From NCBI GenBank assembly GCA_023052935.1, contig CM041292.1, positions 77,199,669 through 77,263,668 on the forward strand: a stretch of DNA of 64,000 nt. Reading direction: 5' to 3'. Made by a program: the position numbers and the translations under genes. Under the pieces are notes generated by a model. That model had not been told where the DNA came from and did not search any database. It saw only the letters and a list, made by a program, of their open reading frames with translations. The first letter of the stretch is position 1, and each line of letters starts with the position of its first letter. Positions 23,725-35,458 of the stretch are shown here, piece after piece. Origin of the DNA: Piezodorus guildinii. Its lineage: Eukaryota; Arthropoda; Insecta; Hemiptera; Pentatomidae.

Positions 23725-24325
23725 TAAAAACGTGATTTTATTCTCTGTATAAAAGTAAAAAATAATTAGAACGAGAGATTAATATAAAATACAAACAATT
23801 AAAACAATAAATGAATTAATACCTGTATAAAAGAATTAAATTACACGTCAGTCTTTCAACGTAGTAAGTGAACAAATGTCTATTGTGGTTACACTTTACA
23901 CTATTTACAATCAAATGTGAAACCATATGTTAAGAGACCAAAACCAACATTATATCTCCCCCTCTGGAGACGGTTGATGGGGTTGGAAAGGAAGCAACTT
24001 ATTGGAATGGAAGAAATTGGAAATCTTTTTCTTTCCGCTTTCTTCACAACTTTAACAAATAGCTGAGCCATCTCCTTACTCATTAAAGCTTGTAATTTAA
24101 TTTCTAAAAACGTGATTTTATTCTCTGTATAAAAGTACAAAAATAATTAGAACGAGAGATTGATATAAAATACAAACAATAAATGAATTAATACCTGTAG
24201 AAAAGAATTAAATTACACGTCAGTCTTTCAACGTAGTAAGAGAACAAATGTCTATTGTGGTTACACTTTACACTATTTCGTTAAGAGTTAAGTTAAGAGA
24301 CCAAAACCAACATTATAAGAGTATT
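23725..24325. repeat. Local direct duplication, ~375-bp period
   Basis: The block AAAACGTGATTTTATTCTC through TACACTTTACACTATTT occurs at about 23728-23906 and again at 24108-24278, with small indels. The following GACCAAAACCAACATTAT (23937 and 24299) is repeated too. No coding content. Confidence 0.8.
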
Positions 24326-24329
24326 TAAT

Positions 24330-25440
24330 TAGTATTCCCCGGATAGTCATAATTACAAAGAAACCATGTCTGATTGGTTTTAACAGGAATAATCGTATAT
24401 TTCATTGAATAGGGAGTGAATTAGCTAGCATATTTTCTTAAATTAATTAACTAAATAGATGTTATTTCGACTAAAATAAACTAGTAAATAAATGAAAAAT
24501 ATTTAATGATAATTTATAATGCTTGCATAAATCAGATGTATAGATGTCGCGAACGAGTAGCAACAGTACCTTATGAATTAGATATAAATTGTTTGTTGTT
24601 CACGGTTGTTGGCTTTTAAATATATTCACGGGCTTAATGATGTGAGATAGAATACTAGATACAACAAGATTTGAATGAAACTGTCACGCTTTGTTGAGGC
24701 CAGCTGTTGTTCGTTAGGAGCCTACCTACTACCTTCCTATACCAGTTTGTTAAATTAAATTAAAAAATACTTGCACAAAATTAAATGAACGATTAATATA
24801 TTTTAATGTAATTTTAACAGTTCGTGTTCTGAAATAATTAAAATAACTCTAAAATGTTTGATCGTATGTTTAGATTCTTCTTTCCTTGGCGTATATTTGT
24901 GAAAGCAGACTAAGATTATTTAAATAATCAATTTTCTCTCAGTATTCTTATCTCAACTATGTATTTATTTAAGAAGAACTAAACATGATAAGATTATAAA
25001 AAAAAAGAAAAGAAAAAAAGAGTATATTGTGAATGTTTATGCTGGAGCTAGTATCGCTTTAGGAAGTTTATGTTAGAAAAGGAAATCACCAACATAAGCA
25101 CTCCAGTTGTATAGCAATGTAAGATTTTTCGAAGATGTTATCTGGTGTTGCAGCCTCAGCAGTATATTTTTTAAATAATCATTAAAAATTCCGGAACCTG
25201 ATTAGGGGTTCGTGAACATAAAGTTCTAGATAGCGGATCAATTCGACAGGAATAAGAGGAATATTATAAAAGGATATTGCAGCACAGAAATTGATTGGTT
25301 TCCATTTTATTCTTTATGGATTTGTTTTAATCCTTAAATTACAAATTTAAAGTTTGAAGTTCACGAAAGCAGTTTCATAACAAATTACAGAATATAAACA
25401 AAATGAAAAAACAAACAAAAAAAACCTTTGGAGCCTTTCG
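24330..25440. other. AT-rich intron sequence
   Basis: No gene or recognised repeat seen. It ends with an A-rich stretch near 25400. Confidence 0.4.
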
Positions 25441-25479
25441 TTCTGAAAACTTAAATGCATAAATTCTCAAATTAATGAA

Positions 25480-26020
25480 AGTGGATATGTGGACGAGAAG
25501 GTGAGACAAGGAATAGAATCTGTAGGGAAGATTATCTGAGCAATCAGACGAGGCTTCCTCAACCGAAGGGATGTTAACGACAAAGATGACTGTTTACCGA
25601 ATGGTATTCCTTCCTATTCTTGAGTAATCCTCCGAATCTTGGACCCTCTCTTCAAAGACAAATGCCAGATCCAGTCTATGAAAATGAAATACTTCCTAAA
25701 AGTAGAGAGTAAGACTAGGCGAGACAGGGTTTGCAATACTAACATTCGAGCCAATCTCGAGTTCAAACCAACGAATTTTGCTATTGGATCTTTGAGAAAC
25801 CACAAGGAAGATTTACGAGATTCGAAGAAAAGACTGAAAGGAAGACCCCCTCTCCTCCAGGGAGGACGGCATGAATGAAGCGTTCAAGAAGCGAGGAGTG
25901 GAGTGGAGCAGGAGGCGAGAGATGGAGCAGGAAAGGTCCAACAGGTCCAGCCTCTTTAAAGGATTACATCACACTGCGTAAATGGTATAGAGGAAATGGA
26001 TATGATGATGATGCAGTTAC
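25480..26020 (+). pseudogene. LINE ORF2 C-terminal remnant
   Basis: Plus-strand translation with stops gives TVYRMVFLPILE then SSESWTLSSKTNA, then ...MNEAFKKRGVEWSRRREMEQE and RSSLFKG. Such YGSE(S/T)WTL...W..R...R..W blocks are typical of the region after the RT in some LINE clades (RTE/I-like), often followed by a short ATGATG tail. Here GGATATGATGATGATG is at about 25999-26014. The RT core and endonuclease are absent (5' truncation). The clade assignment is tentative. Confidence 0.6.
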
Positions 26021-26224
26021 AAAGTCCAAGAAAGCAGTTCCAAAATAAATTAGAGAAAAAATAAATAAATATGAGCATTTGAAGCCTTTTATTCTGATAA
26101 TTAGAGTTTTTCTTAAATGCTGCCCAAATATCAGATCAGCCTCATTCTTAAACATTTCATCTACTTGCCTCCTCACCTCATTTTATGAAATTTGTTTTGT
26201 TTCGGTGTTTGTTATAAGAAGTAA

Positions 26225-27516
26225 ATGACCAGTAGAATAGAATAGAATTTATTTTATTTATTTATTTATTACAAAACAAAAAGTTTGACATAAAATTTAA
26301 TTTGCCATCTGCATTTCTTTTGCAATAAGCAAATTTGTGGACTGCTGAAGCAGCGGCTCATCAGAGCAGAGTTCGTTAAGTGATCAGCATATCTCTTGGC
26401 CACCGCCTGCGTAGTCGTCGGGGTGGGCTGTAAGGATTCGTAGAGCATTTTAATGTTTCTGTAAGAGGGTTGGTGTTGTATGTTAGTCTTTGGTGGAAGT
26501 TATTTTATTTGTTTATGATTTACATTCTTGTACAAATCAATTCAAATTATAAATCTCTTCAATTGCCAACATGAGTCTAGTTAATAATAAATGTCCATAT
26601 ATTCGGCACTTGAGAAAAACTTGAAAATAATAATAGTAAACTATTTAAATAATACATTTTATCATTTAATTGATACATAATAGAAAAACGACACTGAAAT
26701 AAAACATAAAATACAAACAAAAACAATTAACAACTTGAAAAACAAACTTAAAACATTCGCCGTACAATGAAAAATGATAAACAGTTAACCTTAGATAACT
26801 AGACACTTAGTTGGTGTGTGGGCCTTCACAGTTCAAGGTATCCAGGGTATTACATGCTGACTTAGTGAACCAGAAAATGTTGTTCACTTTTTCAATATTG
26901 TCTATTTGAAGAATTTTTTAAATATTTTAGTCATCACTGGATCCTGATAAAAATGTAAATATCTCTCTCTGTCTTTTATGAGCTTTTCACAGTAGAGAAG
27001 GACGTGAAACAGGCTGTTCAAGATAAACTGACCACAGAAAGTGCAGGTTTCTTGTGCTTTGAAGATGAACAGTTTGGTTTTTCCATAAAGTGTGGTACGT
27101 TCTGGGCTCGAAATTCTTAACTGGCTCAATGATCTTATTTTTTTTATGTTGGCTGTATATGTAAGATAGGTCTCTGGGCTGGAGATATTGAAGCTGGAGA
27201 TAGTTCTATATATGGGGTTATGATTAGAATTGAGAGATCGGTGGATGTCTATTGAAAGGTTGTGATTTTTTATCTTTTCCATTATTGCATCTCTGCACTT
27301 TAATAATCCATTCGGGCACAATACACTGAATTCTTCTTCACAGCCATATTCAGCTGCCATCGATCTAACTTGTGAGACCCAGTTAAACTTTATATCAGGG
27401 TTCCATGCATGCAGCGAAATCAGTCTGTTGAAACAAAGTCCTGGCAGCCTCTCCTCCGGCATGATTGACAATCTGGACCAGTAGTTCACAGCTTTCTTCA
27501 AAACCCTGACGCTCAA
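26225..27516 (-). pseudogene. LINE ORF2 C-terminal domain with zinc-finger motif
   Basis: A 204-residue minus-strand open stretch (27516-26902). It begins AVNYWSRLSIMPEERLP, contains NWVSQVRSMAAEYGC, and ends with CTFCGQFILNSLFHVLLYC, a C-x2-C-x8-H-x4-C-like finger. This layout is common at the C-terminus of insect LINE polyproteins after the RT. The stretch 26900-26225 would be its 3' UTR, ending in (TTCTA)n and TAAA repeats that look like a LINE simple-sequence tail. The RT itself is missing, so the insertion is 5'-truncated. There is no in-frame stop over 204 codons, which suggests a fairly young copy. Which LINE clade is unclear. Confidence 0.62.
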
Positions 27517-27769
27517 AATGACCAGTATTATTCATTAAAATGTTCAGTGATTTATTCCCAAGGTATTTTTTTTTTTTTTTTGTAGAACATAAAAACTGTC
27601 TGAAGGAAACAACCCAAACGAAATTAAAGGGATTCGAGCATATTATAAACGAATTTACTGGAGGTGCTCCCTATTTATTTTCGATATTTATCTGCAAGTA
27701 CCATTCAAGCTCTCAAAAACGATTTTTTGTTTCGACGCGGATATTGGAGGATTATTGAGAGCAACAGCC

Positions 27770-28080
27770 GCAAATGAATACGGAATGGTTGGTATAAGTG
27801 AAGTGCCATCAGGGGAGCGAGTGGAGGGACGGTCACTCCAACGGCTAATTTGATTTTGGAATTAGAGCCCTCATGATGTTGATCCAGTGGAGAGCTACTC
27901 AAAAAGGGCAGAGCCACCTGGCCGTAATTAGCCCTCTGACAGGTAGTGCTTGCCCTTCTTTGTCTCCACCTCTTTCCGTGTCAGTCATCGCCGGCCGCCG
28001 CCCTGTCTGACAGCTCCATATCTCCAACCAATGAAATTGTTCTCGCCTCTTGTTCGTTCCCTCCCAGGGAAAGTGGCTTA
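27770..28080. promoter_or_regulatory. Candidate conserved noncoding enhancer 2
   Basis: A GC-richer island without coding signal. It has paired GTAATTAGCC and CTCTGACAGG (homeodomain-like next to a TGACAG MEIS/Hth-like site), a second TGACAG at about 28007, and CTTTGTCTCC. Inferred regulatory. Confidence 0.3.
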
Positions 28081-28554
28081 TTATTTCTCCATTCCGATTG
28101 TTCATGAAAGAGATTCAGCCCTCTTCATATATCTAGCTATACATCATATATATATTAACTTTACAAAAACTAGTGACGATAAAAATCAATCGATAAAAAA
28201 AAGAAAGAAGAAAGAAAGTGAGAAGAGTGAATTTTATTCTGAAACCTTCTGTTCCCTAAAGAATAACAATAAAGTACAAAAACTGAGTCTTGTGTCTGGC
28301 ATAGAAATAAAAACATTACAAAAACAATTCTAAGATTATACTTTCTTTATAAAAGTAGTAAATAAGATTACTTGAACGAAATTCAAATAATACTTGCATT
28401 ATTTATAAGGTTATAGAGATATTATAATTGTACATCACACTAATATCTTAAAATCATAGAAAAAAGAAAAAAACAATTTTTTAATATATTTGTGGTGTTC
28501 CTCATTATAGAGTGAATATTTTAGAGTTAAATAAGACTATTATTCTTAATTTTG

Positions 28555-29345
28555 TATACAATTATTCGGAAGATTGATTACTGAGGAGATGATGGAATAA
28601 TTTGTTTTTAAATGAGGTTAAAGAAGATGCTTTGCGTAGAGATAGGTATGGAATTTCAAAGTGAGATGGCACGCAAACTAAAGGATTTTTTAAAAGATGA
28701 TCTTCAATGAGAAGGAAAATAGAGGTTAGTGGGCTGGGATCTTGTGCTCAACAAATGTACCGATGAACAAGAGATGAGTAGGTCAAGAATGAAGGATGGA
28801 CTTTGGAAATTCAAAGTGCGGAATAGGAATACTCCCAGGAAATACTGTCGGCGAGAAACTGGATTGAGCCACTTCAACTCGGCATACCTTTCGGAGACGC
28901 TGGAGCGTCTGGGGACTTCAAAGATGAATCTAATGAAACATTTCATAAGCCTTTCCAATCTTATCCAAAGTCCGCCAGACAATCCACCGAACACTAGGCA
29001 GACATACTCAAAGTAGGGGAAGACGAGGGAAGAAACAAGGAGCCGACGAACTTTGAAAGTCAGTGTATCACGCAATCTTGAAAAGATTTTAAGAGTAGCG
29101 ATTGAATTGCGAATAATATAGGAAACATGGTTAGTCCATGAGATGTTTTGGTCGAAGAAGGCACCATGATTTCTAACCGTATTATGGAAATAGATAGATA
29201 GTCCGTTAAGGAAGGGAATTGTTTGAAACCTATGATTATGACTTTAGTTTTATCAACGTTTAATCTTAGATCATCCTTTAATGCCCATACGTTAATAAAA
29301 TATACACACTCTACCTTTTGCTCAACCACTATCTCTTCTCATGCT
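28555..29345 (-). pseudogene. LINE RT C-terminal remnant (CR1/Jockey-like)
   Basis: Minus strand from right to left: LRLNVDKTKVIIIGF (the block after the FADD motif), a frameshift, then FKVRRLLVSSLVFPYFEY, IRLERLMKCFIRFIFEVPRRSS and LKWLNPVSRRQYF. Near 28690-28600 comes a tail block (DHLLKNPLVCVPSHF...ASSLTSFKNKLFHHLL) typical of LINE C-termini. It is broken by at least one frameshift near 29080. It appears related to the fragment at 39548-40130, which shares the RKLVVTSLIFPHFE type block. Confidence 0.75.
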
Positions 29346-29349
29346 AGTC

Positions 29350-30190
29350 TTCTTCGATCAGCAATTGAAACGTTGATTTCCAAAAGGTACTAAACTACAT
29401 TTTTTACGAAAGCTACATTGTAACATATTTGTATTCTCATTATTTAGTTTTATATAAATCTTCAATTTAATTATATGTAATGAACACCCAAGTCCTCTTA
29501 AAACAGGATTTAGAAACACAATTATTTTCTAAAGGTATTTATTACGTATTCATTTTCGTTCCAAATCATATTAAAACATTTCATTCCATAAATTTAATAT
29601 AGTGCAATTAATAAAGTAAAAACAATTCTAGATTTTAATGCGGAAAGAATTCAATTAGTTGGCTAAATAATATAGTAATGAGAGATTTTTGCGCTTCCTG
29701 TAAAATTTCCTAGAATGGATATAGTACCATTTGGAAATCAAAGTTTGAATTATGTCGTTTAACGTTTAGTAAAATAATTCTTTTAAATAATGTTTTATCT
29801 ATTTCAAACGTTAATAAATATTGTTATATTATAGATTGGAACAGAAAATATAGGACTCTTAATTTTAAAAGATTCACCAATTTTATTCATAATCTCCTAA
29901 CGGAGAGAATTTTCCTATCAGTTCTTTGGTTGATAATGATGCTTGTACTAGAAGAGAATGGGAACTGAAACCTTTGAAATATGTCAGTAATGTTTTTCAT
30001 ACTAAAATCAGATAAATATTATAGTAAAAAAGGTACCTAAATACTGCACTAGCTTCAAGTCAATCTTCAATTTTCATTAATCTAAAATGGATAGCCCGAT
30101 ATGATTTAATAAGGATCCATAAATAAATAATGAGATATAGTTTGAGGTAATGTGAATTTCAAATTCGCTGAAAAGCATCACAATGGTGGA
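29350..30190. other. AT-rich intron sequence
   Basis: No gene or clear repeat seen. Confidence 0.4.
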
Positions 30191-30199
30191 GTCAAAGCT

Positions 30200-30560
30200 C
30201 AGTTGTTATCTCACTGCTTTTCAGAATTGTGTAAAGAACGGTTCGATAATTGGATGGGGCACAATACACTTTACACGACAGTAGCTAAATAAGCGATTGA
30301 TAATAATGTTTACCCTATCGTCATCTACTCGTAACAAGGCTCAGATATTGTTGAAATGTTTTTAAGGAGGCGGGGCTGGTTTGTTGTGTAAAAACTATCA
30401 GTGCCACCCCCCAGCAATTGGAATAACAAAGAGAGCTCGGGACAATGGAAAATCGAAGGCGGTTGACGGGCCCATATCGATTTGTGCCACCAACATATTT
30501 ACTTGACGCCGATTACCAAATAACAGCTAGTTTGCTCTTCCCCTTTGTTGATTTTGAGTT
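30200..30560. promoter_or_regulatory. Candidate conserved noncoding enhancer 3
   Basis: A non-repetitive GC-richer block. It contains AATAACAAAGAG, GGGACAATGGAAAA and CCCTTTGTTG, three good SOX-like sites, plus TTTACTTG and CGATTACC. No coding signal. Inferred regulatory. Confidence 0.33.
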
Positions 30561-30569
30561 CTCTTGTTT

Positions 30570-31590
30570 GTTTGGTTGTTTTTAAAAGTGGAGTAGAAGG
30601 AATGAAGTTTTTTAAACTCACTGTATTAAACTTTTTAAAATACATGTCCGGCTTGTATATACCTTTAAAAGTTCAAGTGTTCTAATCATAAAAATTTTCA
30701 TCTAGATATTGCTAGAAATTTTCAGTTAGTTATACTGGTAAAAATACAAAAAAAAAAAAAAAATTCCATATAGTATAGTGAAAAGTTCGTGTCTGTGCTG
30801 ATTGTGGATTATTCTTTAAAAAAAAAGAACCACCAACCCTTCAAACCCTTGCCACAAAATTTATATTAGGGAATATAATATATATTCAAATTTAGTAAAT
30901 AAAATAACAATATAAGTAATAATATCACTATGGTAAATATGGTTTTAGTGATGTACCTGAGGATAAGCCAAGGCCTAAAACATAATGATATAATATTATT
31001 ATTGCTGATAACAAAATATTTTGAAAGCAGAGAAGTTCCATATATTTAAATTAAATAAAAATCCTACCCTCATTCTTCAATCATTAGGAGCTAAGCATAA
31101 AAAAATACCGATTTTCAGTCTTTAATATCTCTTGTTTGGAAAATGACGAAAGGGGCATAAACTTAAGTGTAAATTGACATAGATTTCCCAAAGAAAGTAG
31201 CCAAGAAAACACAACCATCAGATACAAATAAAATAAAATAAGTGTGTTTTGTTGGTGTTTCTTAGTTACCACACCCGCAAACAACTGCTCCATTATATAC
31301 TTTTTATAGTTACTCTTTCCATAAACGCAGTCATGAAAATTTAAATAAAGAAAAATAAAATATTGGCGACCAAAGCCGCGGGTTACAGCTAGTTATCTAG
31401 TAATCTAGAGCTATAGATTTTTTACCACCAACAATAATTTGTTGTTAATGATTGATTATTGATTTCGTGCCATGAAAATAATATCGGAAATGAAAATCAT
31501 TGTTTAGTTTCTGCAGCTTATTTAGAACTCTATATATCGTTTTTAGTTTATTCTATTTCAATTATATATATATTCTAAATATATATTCTA
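30570..31590. other. AT-rich intron sequence with a dispersed-repeat end
   Basis: No gene seen. At about 31365-31395 the plus strand reads GCGACCAAAGCCGCGGGTT then ACAGCTAGTTA. Its complement (ACTAGCTGTAACCCGCGG) is a sequence type common at the ends of dispersed arthropod repeats. Confidence 0.35.
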
Positions 31591-31791
31591 AAAAAAAAAT
31601 GTGGATTCACTCACAACCTCTCCCCCGGGTATGTGAGACCCGTCAGCCAATGGGTTGGCCACTCACAAAATTAGTCGTAGGGAGTGATGACCCTACACTA
31701 AAAATTGCATCATAAAACGTGAGTGTAAACTTGCAGGAGTTACACGCGAGCCAGCTACACGGCCTGTCGCGCCACTGGAAGAAGAAGATAT

Positions 31792-31792
<1 letters not shown>

Positions 31793-31822
<30 letters not shown>

Positions 31823-31861
31823 TATATATATAATTTTTTTTTTTTTTTTTTTTTTTTTTTT
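31793..31861. repeat. (TA)n followed by a 30-T run
   Basis: A palindromic TA tract is joined to poly(T), followed by CATTAAATGTTTATTGATCACAGG. On the minus strand this reads as an AATAAA signal 12 nt before a poly(A), so it could be the 3' end of a short minus-strand retroposed copy. No body was identified. Confidence 0.5.
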
Positions 31862-31869
31862 CATTAAAT

Positions 31870-32890
31870 GTTTATTGATCACAGGACAAGGTATATTATC
31901 TATACGAAAGAGATCACTCACCTACGTATACAAGATATTTATTACATCGTTAAATATGCTTAAAAGTGATTTTATGAAATGTTAGATAATGTAGAGCATG
32001 AATAGTATTTAATAATAATTTTGGAATTTCATTCGATATTAAATGATTCTAAAATCCATGGTATTAATATAGAGAATAAATATTAAAAATAACTTAATCG
32101 TGATGGCATTGGAAACTCACAGCTGTTAAACATCGCTTAACTAAAATTAAAGTATCAAGATTTATTTTGAGAGGAGCGAAAAAAAAGTACTTGTCTTTGG
32201 AATTGAAACTGAAACTCTCCGATTCGGCGCTCAGATCCGTTGCATGATCATCATTCATGGCTACAAGAAAATAAAAATATTCATATAGTTTAAATTCCAT
32301 ATTAATGACTTATAAAGTCTCCGATAATTTAAAATCCGTAGGTCCTCAAGAATGGCATTATTAGACATTTAATTAGTAATTCTTATTTTCAGGAAATTTT
32401 TAAATATCTTTGAAAATGTTAGAGCATGTATTTATTTACACTATTTTCATATAAATTATGATATAAAATTGAATTGTTTACGGGTATGATTATGTTATAT
32501 GGAAAGCTTGTACTTCTTTGGAACTTATGATGTGTTATCATTGGAAACTGTTAATTACAAATGAAGGAGACAAAAACATGCACATAGTGTGATTTTCAGG
32601 GTGTTCGCGTGATGGCAATGGAAAGGGTTTTAAATAAAAATATTTTTGAAGCCTTGGCTTTAAATAAAAATCACACATGCTCTACACTGACAAATTTAAC
32701 ATTCTAAGTGATATAATTGCTTGAGTTTATTGCTACTTTTTACAATCATAATATGAAAATTGGTCTTATTCTAACATTTATAAAATAATGGCACTTAAGA
32801 ACAAAAGATGTATCCCAGAACATAATAAACAATATTGGATTTCTTTATGAGTATTATAATAATGACGATTTTGTATAAGTTTTAAATTTT
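31870..32890. other. AT-rich intron sequence
   Basis: No gene seen. GTGATGGCATTGGAAA (32099) and GTGATGGCAATGGAAA (32611) are a weak internal repeat. Confidence 0.35.
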
Positions 32891-32898
32891 AGGTAATT

Positions 32899-33045
32899 TT
32901 TATTCATTTTACTTCATTTTATGCTACTGTGACTATCGGGCGATATTATAGTGGTCATCCAATCAAATCATATTAAAGATCCAGGTTTAATTAGGACGGG
33001 TATTTTTAACGAGTGCGTGACTTCGCGCTGGCTCTGGACCACTAT
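32899..33045 (-). mobile_element. SINE family 1, partial copy
   Basis: The minus strand matches the 3' half of the SINE at 62005-62282: ACTCGTTAAAAATACCC, CTAATTAAACCTGGAT, and the terminal CAGTAGCATAAA...TTAAATGAATAAA type end. The tRNA-like head is missing or unrecognisable. Confidence 0.6.
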
Positions 33046-34172
33046 TTTACGTTCCCTTTGAAGGATAGCATAACCAATGTCACTGCCTTAAAAAAATTTG
33101 AGAACCATCTCCCAGGTTAAACATTAAATTTTAGCTATTCAATGTTTCGCGGATTGAGGTATACTCCTAGTGCCTGGTTCTTTTTTCTTAATTTCCATTT
33201 TCCCCACTAGGCTATTTTTAGAAATTGAAATATAATATGCATATAATAGAGTGCACAATGTAAGTGATACTGAGTCGGCCACTTAAAATCTAAATATATA
33301 CCTAATTTTTAGGATTTAGAAGGTCCTTGCCATTCAAATGATTGTATAAAAGGGTCCGCGAAAATTTAATATTGGAAACCACTGGTGTAGGGAAGTAGAG
33401 AACGATAGATTCCTGATTGGATAAAATACGATCTAAAAAATATATATAAATTTTTCAAGATAAAACTAGGCCTAAATGGAGAGAACAGTTATCAAAGATC
33501 GTAAACAAACTTGATACTAAGGAATGTCGATGCTATAAATCGATAGGAACAGGTGTGCAGTAGCGACCAGTTGCTACCCCGCTGCGACCTGGAGTCGAGC
33601 TCGTCCACATTAGCCGCTCATTATTTTCCCATCTAAATCTCTTCTCAACCATTGGTCGTTGAGAAGATCGTTGGGCAACTCCAACATGTTCGGGGAAACT
33701 GAGAAGTACAAAAAACATTCAGATACATTTGGACTCAACAACAATAAATGAAAATGACCAGTATGCTCATGGTTAAACAACAACAGATTGGTTTTTCAAA
33801 GTTTATTGAGAGTAGTTAATAGGTTTCATATGGTTTTAAGTTTCTTCACGGAGTAGAGCTTTGGGGCTCTACTAAACCATCGAATTCTTCCCATCTCCAA
33901 TCCTTACGATCAAAAATACTTTGAAAAATCCTCAATTCTTTTTATTCTGTCACGAATCAACTCACTCATAAAGACCTAAATGTTCCCTATGTTGCTGACT
34001 TGGCCCGAACTACGTACCACACCTTTCCTGACAAACTCCATTCCCACTCTAATCCACCAGTTTCAAACGTTGCTACCTCTACAATCCCTGATAATCCTCC
34101 GAGGCCTCTGAATAGAAGGCCCTGAGACCTTTTGGTTTAGCATAGTTCTTGGAGATCTTCCAATGGATAGTA

Positions 34173-34201
34173 TCGGGCTGATGCGAAATTAATGCAGGTT
34201 T
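34173..34201 (+). repeat. Mariner left terminal inverted repeat
   Basis: 29 bp starting TCGGGCTGATGCGAAATTAA. It pairs with 35430-35458 with about 4-5 mismatches. A TA target dinucleotide lies outside it (34171-34172). Confidence 0.88.
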
Positions 34202-34361
34202 CCTCTATTGCAATATCTTAATTCCAATTGTGTAAACAAAGCTAATCCTAACATTGATCATTATTATACCAAAACAATCCTTATCTAATACCCTCTCTTT
34301 CACCATGAATTTGTTTAGTAAAATCGTTTTGTTCAGTGTGTACAAAGGTCTTGAATCGAAA

Positions 34362-35381
34362 ATGTCAAAGTGCCATTTTCGTCAAATTTATTTTTACGAA
34401 TTTAAATTAGGGCGCAGCGCTGCACAAACGGCTCGTAATATTAATGAAGTGTGGGGTCAGGGGGCTATTAATGAGTGCACGGTGCAGCGTTGGTTCCAGA
34501 AGTTTCGCAGAGGAGATTTCGACCTCGAAGACAAGGAAGGTCGGGGCCGTCATCTTCCTCTGGACAACGACCAGCTGAGGTCAAAAGTGGAAGAAGACCC
34601 AACCAAAACCACACGAGAAATGGCGGCGGAACTCGGTGTGAACCAATCCACAGTTGTACGCCACTTGGAAGCAATTGGTAAGGTAAAAAAGTTGGCCAAG
34701 TGGGTGCCACACCAATTAAACGACCACCAAAAAAATCGCCGCTTTGAAATCTGCTCCATGCTTGTGACACGCAATAAAATTGATCCATTTCTCGATCGCA
34801 TTGTGACGTGCGATGAAAAATGGATCTTATACGACAACAGAAGGCGTTCTAGCCAATGGCTGGGCAAAGATGAACAACCAAAACCTTTCCCGAAGCCCAA
34901 CCTGCACCCAAAAAAGGTTATGGTCACAGTTTGGTGGTATAATGCTGGTGTTATTCACTACAGCTTTCTCAATCGAGGTGAGACTATAACTGCTGACAAG
35001 TACTGTCAAGAAATTGACAGCATGAATCAAAAATTGCAACGTCTTTGCCCAGCATTGATGAATCGGAAGGGGCCGATCCTGCTCCACGATAACGCCAGAC
35101 CACACGTTGCACAACCAACGCTTCGACGACTGCACGAGTTGGGCTACGAAGTTCTCCAACATCCGCCTTATTCACCTGACCTCTCTCCTACAGACTTCCA
35201 CTTTTTCAGGCATCTGGACAACTTTTTGAGGGAGAAAAATTTTCAAAACCAGGACGACATTGAAAATTCTTTTCGTGATTTCATTGAGTCCAGGGATTCG
35301 GATTTTTTTTCTGGTGGAATAAGAAAGCTTGTTGAACGTTGGCAAAAGTGCATTGATTCAGATGGAAATTATTTTGATTAA
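34362..35381 (+). CDS. Mariner transposase, D,D34D, intact
   Basis: 339 residues from the ATG at 34362 (MSKCHFRQIYF), chosen because family alignments start here. An in-frame upstream extension to 34254 exists but looks like 5' UTR. The N-terminal DNA-binding region has two helix-turn-helix modules (about 10-55 and 78-105), joined by a linker to WVPHQL at 114-119, the protein-protein motif of mariners. The catalytic triad is Asp151 (TCDEKW), Asp243 (LLHDNARPH) and Asp278 (SPDLSPTDFHFF), with 34 residues between the last two. The sequence resembles Hsmar1/SETMAR more than Mos1, which places it in the cecropia subfamily. The protein cuts and pastes the element at TA sites in the nucleus. No frameshift or stop was found, so it may be functional. 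Confidence 0.95.
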   Translation: MSKCHFRQIYFYEFKLGRSAAQTARNINEVWGQGAINECTVQRWFQKFRRGDFDLEDKEGRGRHLPLDNDQLRSKVEEDPTKTTREMAAELGVNQSTVVRHLEAIGKVKKLAKWVPHQLNDHQKNRRFEICSMLVTRNKIDPFLDRIVTCDEKWILYDNRRRSSQWLGKDEQPKPFPKPNLHPKKVMVTVWWYNAGVIHYSFLNRGETITADKYCQEIDSMNQKLQRLCPALMNRKGPILLHDNARPHVAQPTLRRLHELGYEVLQHPPYSPDLSPTDFHFFRHLDNFLREKNFQNQDDIENSFRDFIESRDSDFFSGGIRKLVERWQKCIDSDGNYFD

Positions 35382-35429
35382 AAATATATGGTTAAAGTAA
35401 AGATATGGCGTATTTACAATACCTACTAA

Positions 35430-35458
35430 AAACTTGCATTAATTTTGCATCAACCCAA
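35430..35458 (-). repeat. Mariner right terminal inverted repeat
   Basis: The reverse complement begins TTGGGTTGATGCAAAATTAA and pairs with 34173-34201. A TA follows at 35459-35460. Confidence 0.88.

Larger units (their letters stand above)
34173..35458 (+). mobile_element. Intact mariner transposon, cecropia (Hsmar1-like) subfamily
   Basis: 1,286 bp with 29-bp terminal inverted repeats and a TA duplication (34171-34172 and 35459-35460). It carries one uninterrupted transposase gene. The insertion site is in the 3' UTR of a Jockey element whose two halves rejoin exactly when the mariner is removed. Size, TIR length, TA target and the D,D34D transposase all fit mariner. Confidence 0.95.

Noticed and set aside
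27899..28333. 68- and 127-codon frames in the GC-richer block at 27.9-28.3 kb
   Set aside because: No homology and no splice context; the second runs into an A-rich Lys/Glu/Ser stretch. Treated as noncoding.
31643..31985. Overlapping open frames on both strands around the TA/poly(T) tract
   Set aside because: Low-complexity translations (poly-Ile/Tyr/Phe/Lys) from the microsatellite.
34254..34361. N-terminal extension of the mariner transposase from 34254
   Set aside because: The extra 36 residues have no counterpart in mariners, and the distance from the TIR fits a 5' UTR with the start at 34362.
34468..35175. Opposite-strand open frames over the mariner transposase
   Set aside because: Shadows of the GC-richer transposase gene; the plus frame has the complete catalytic triad.
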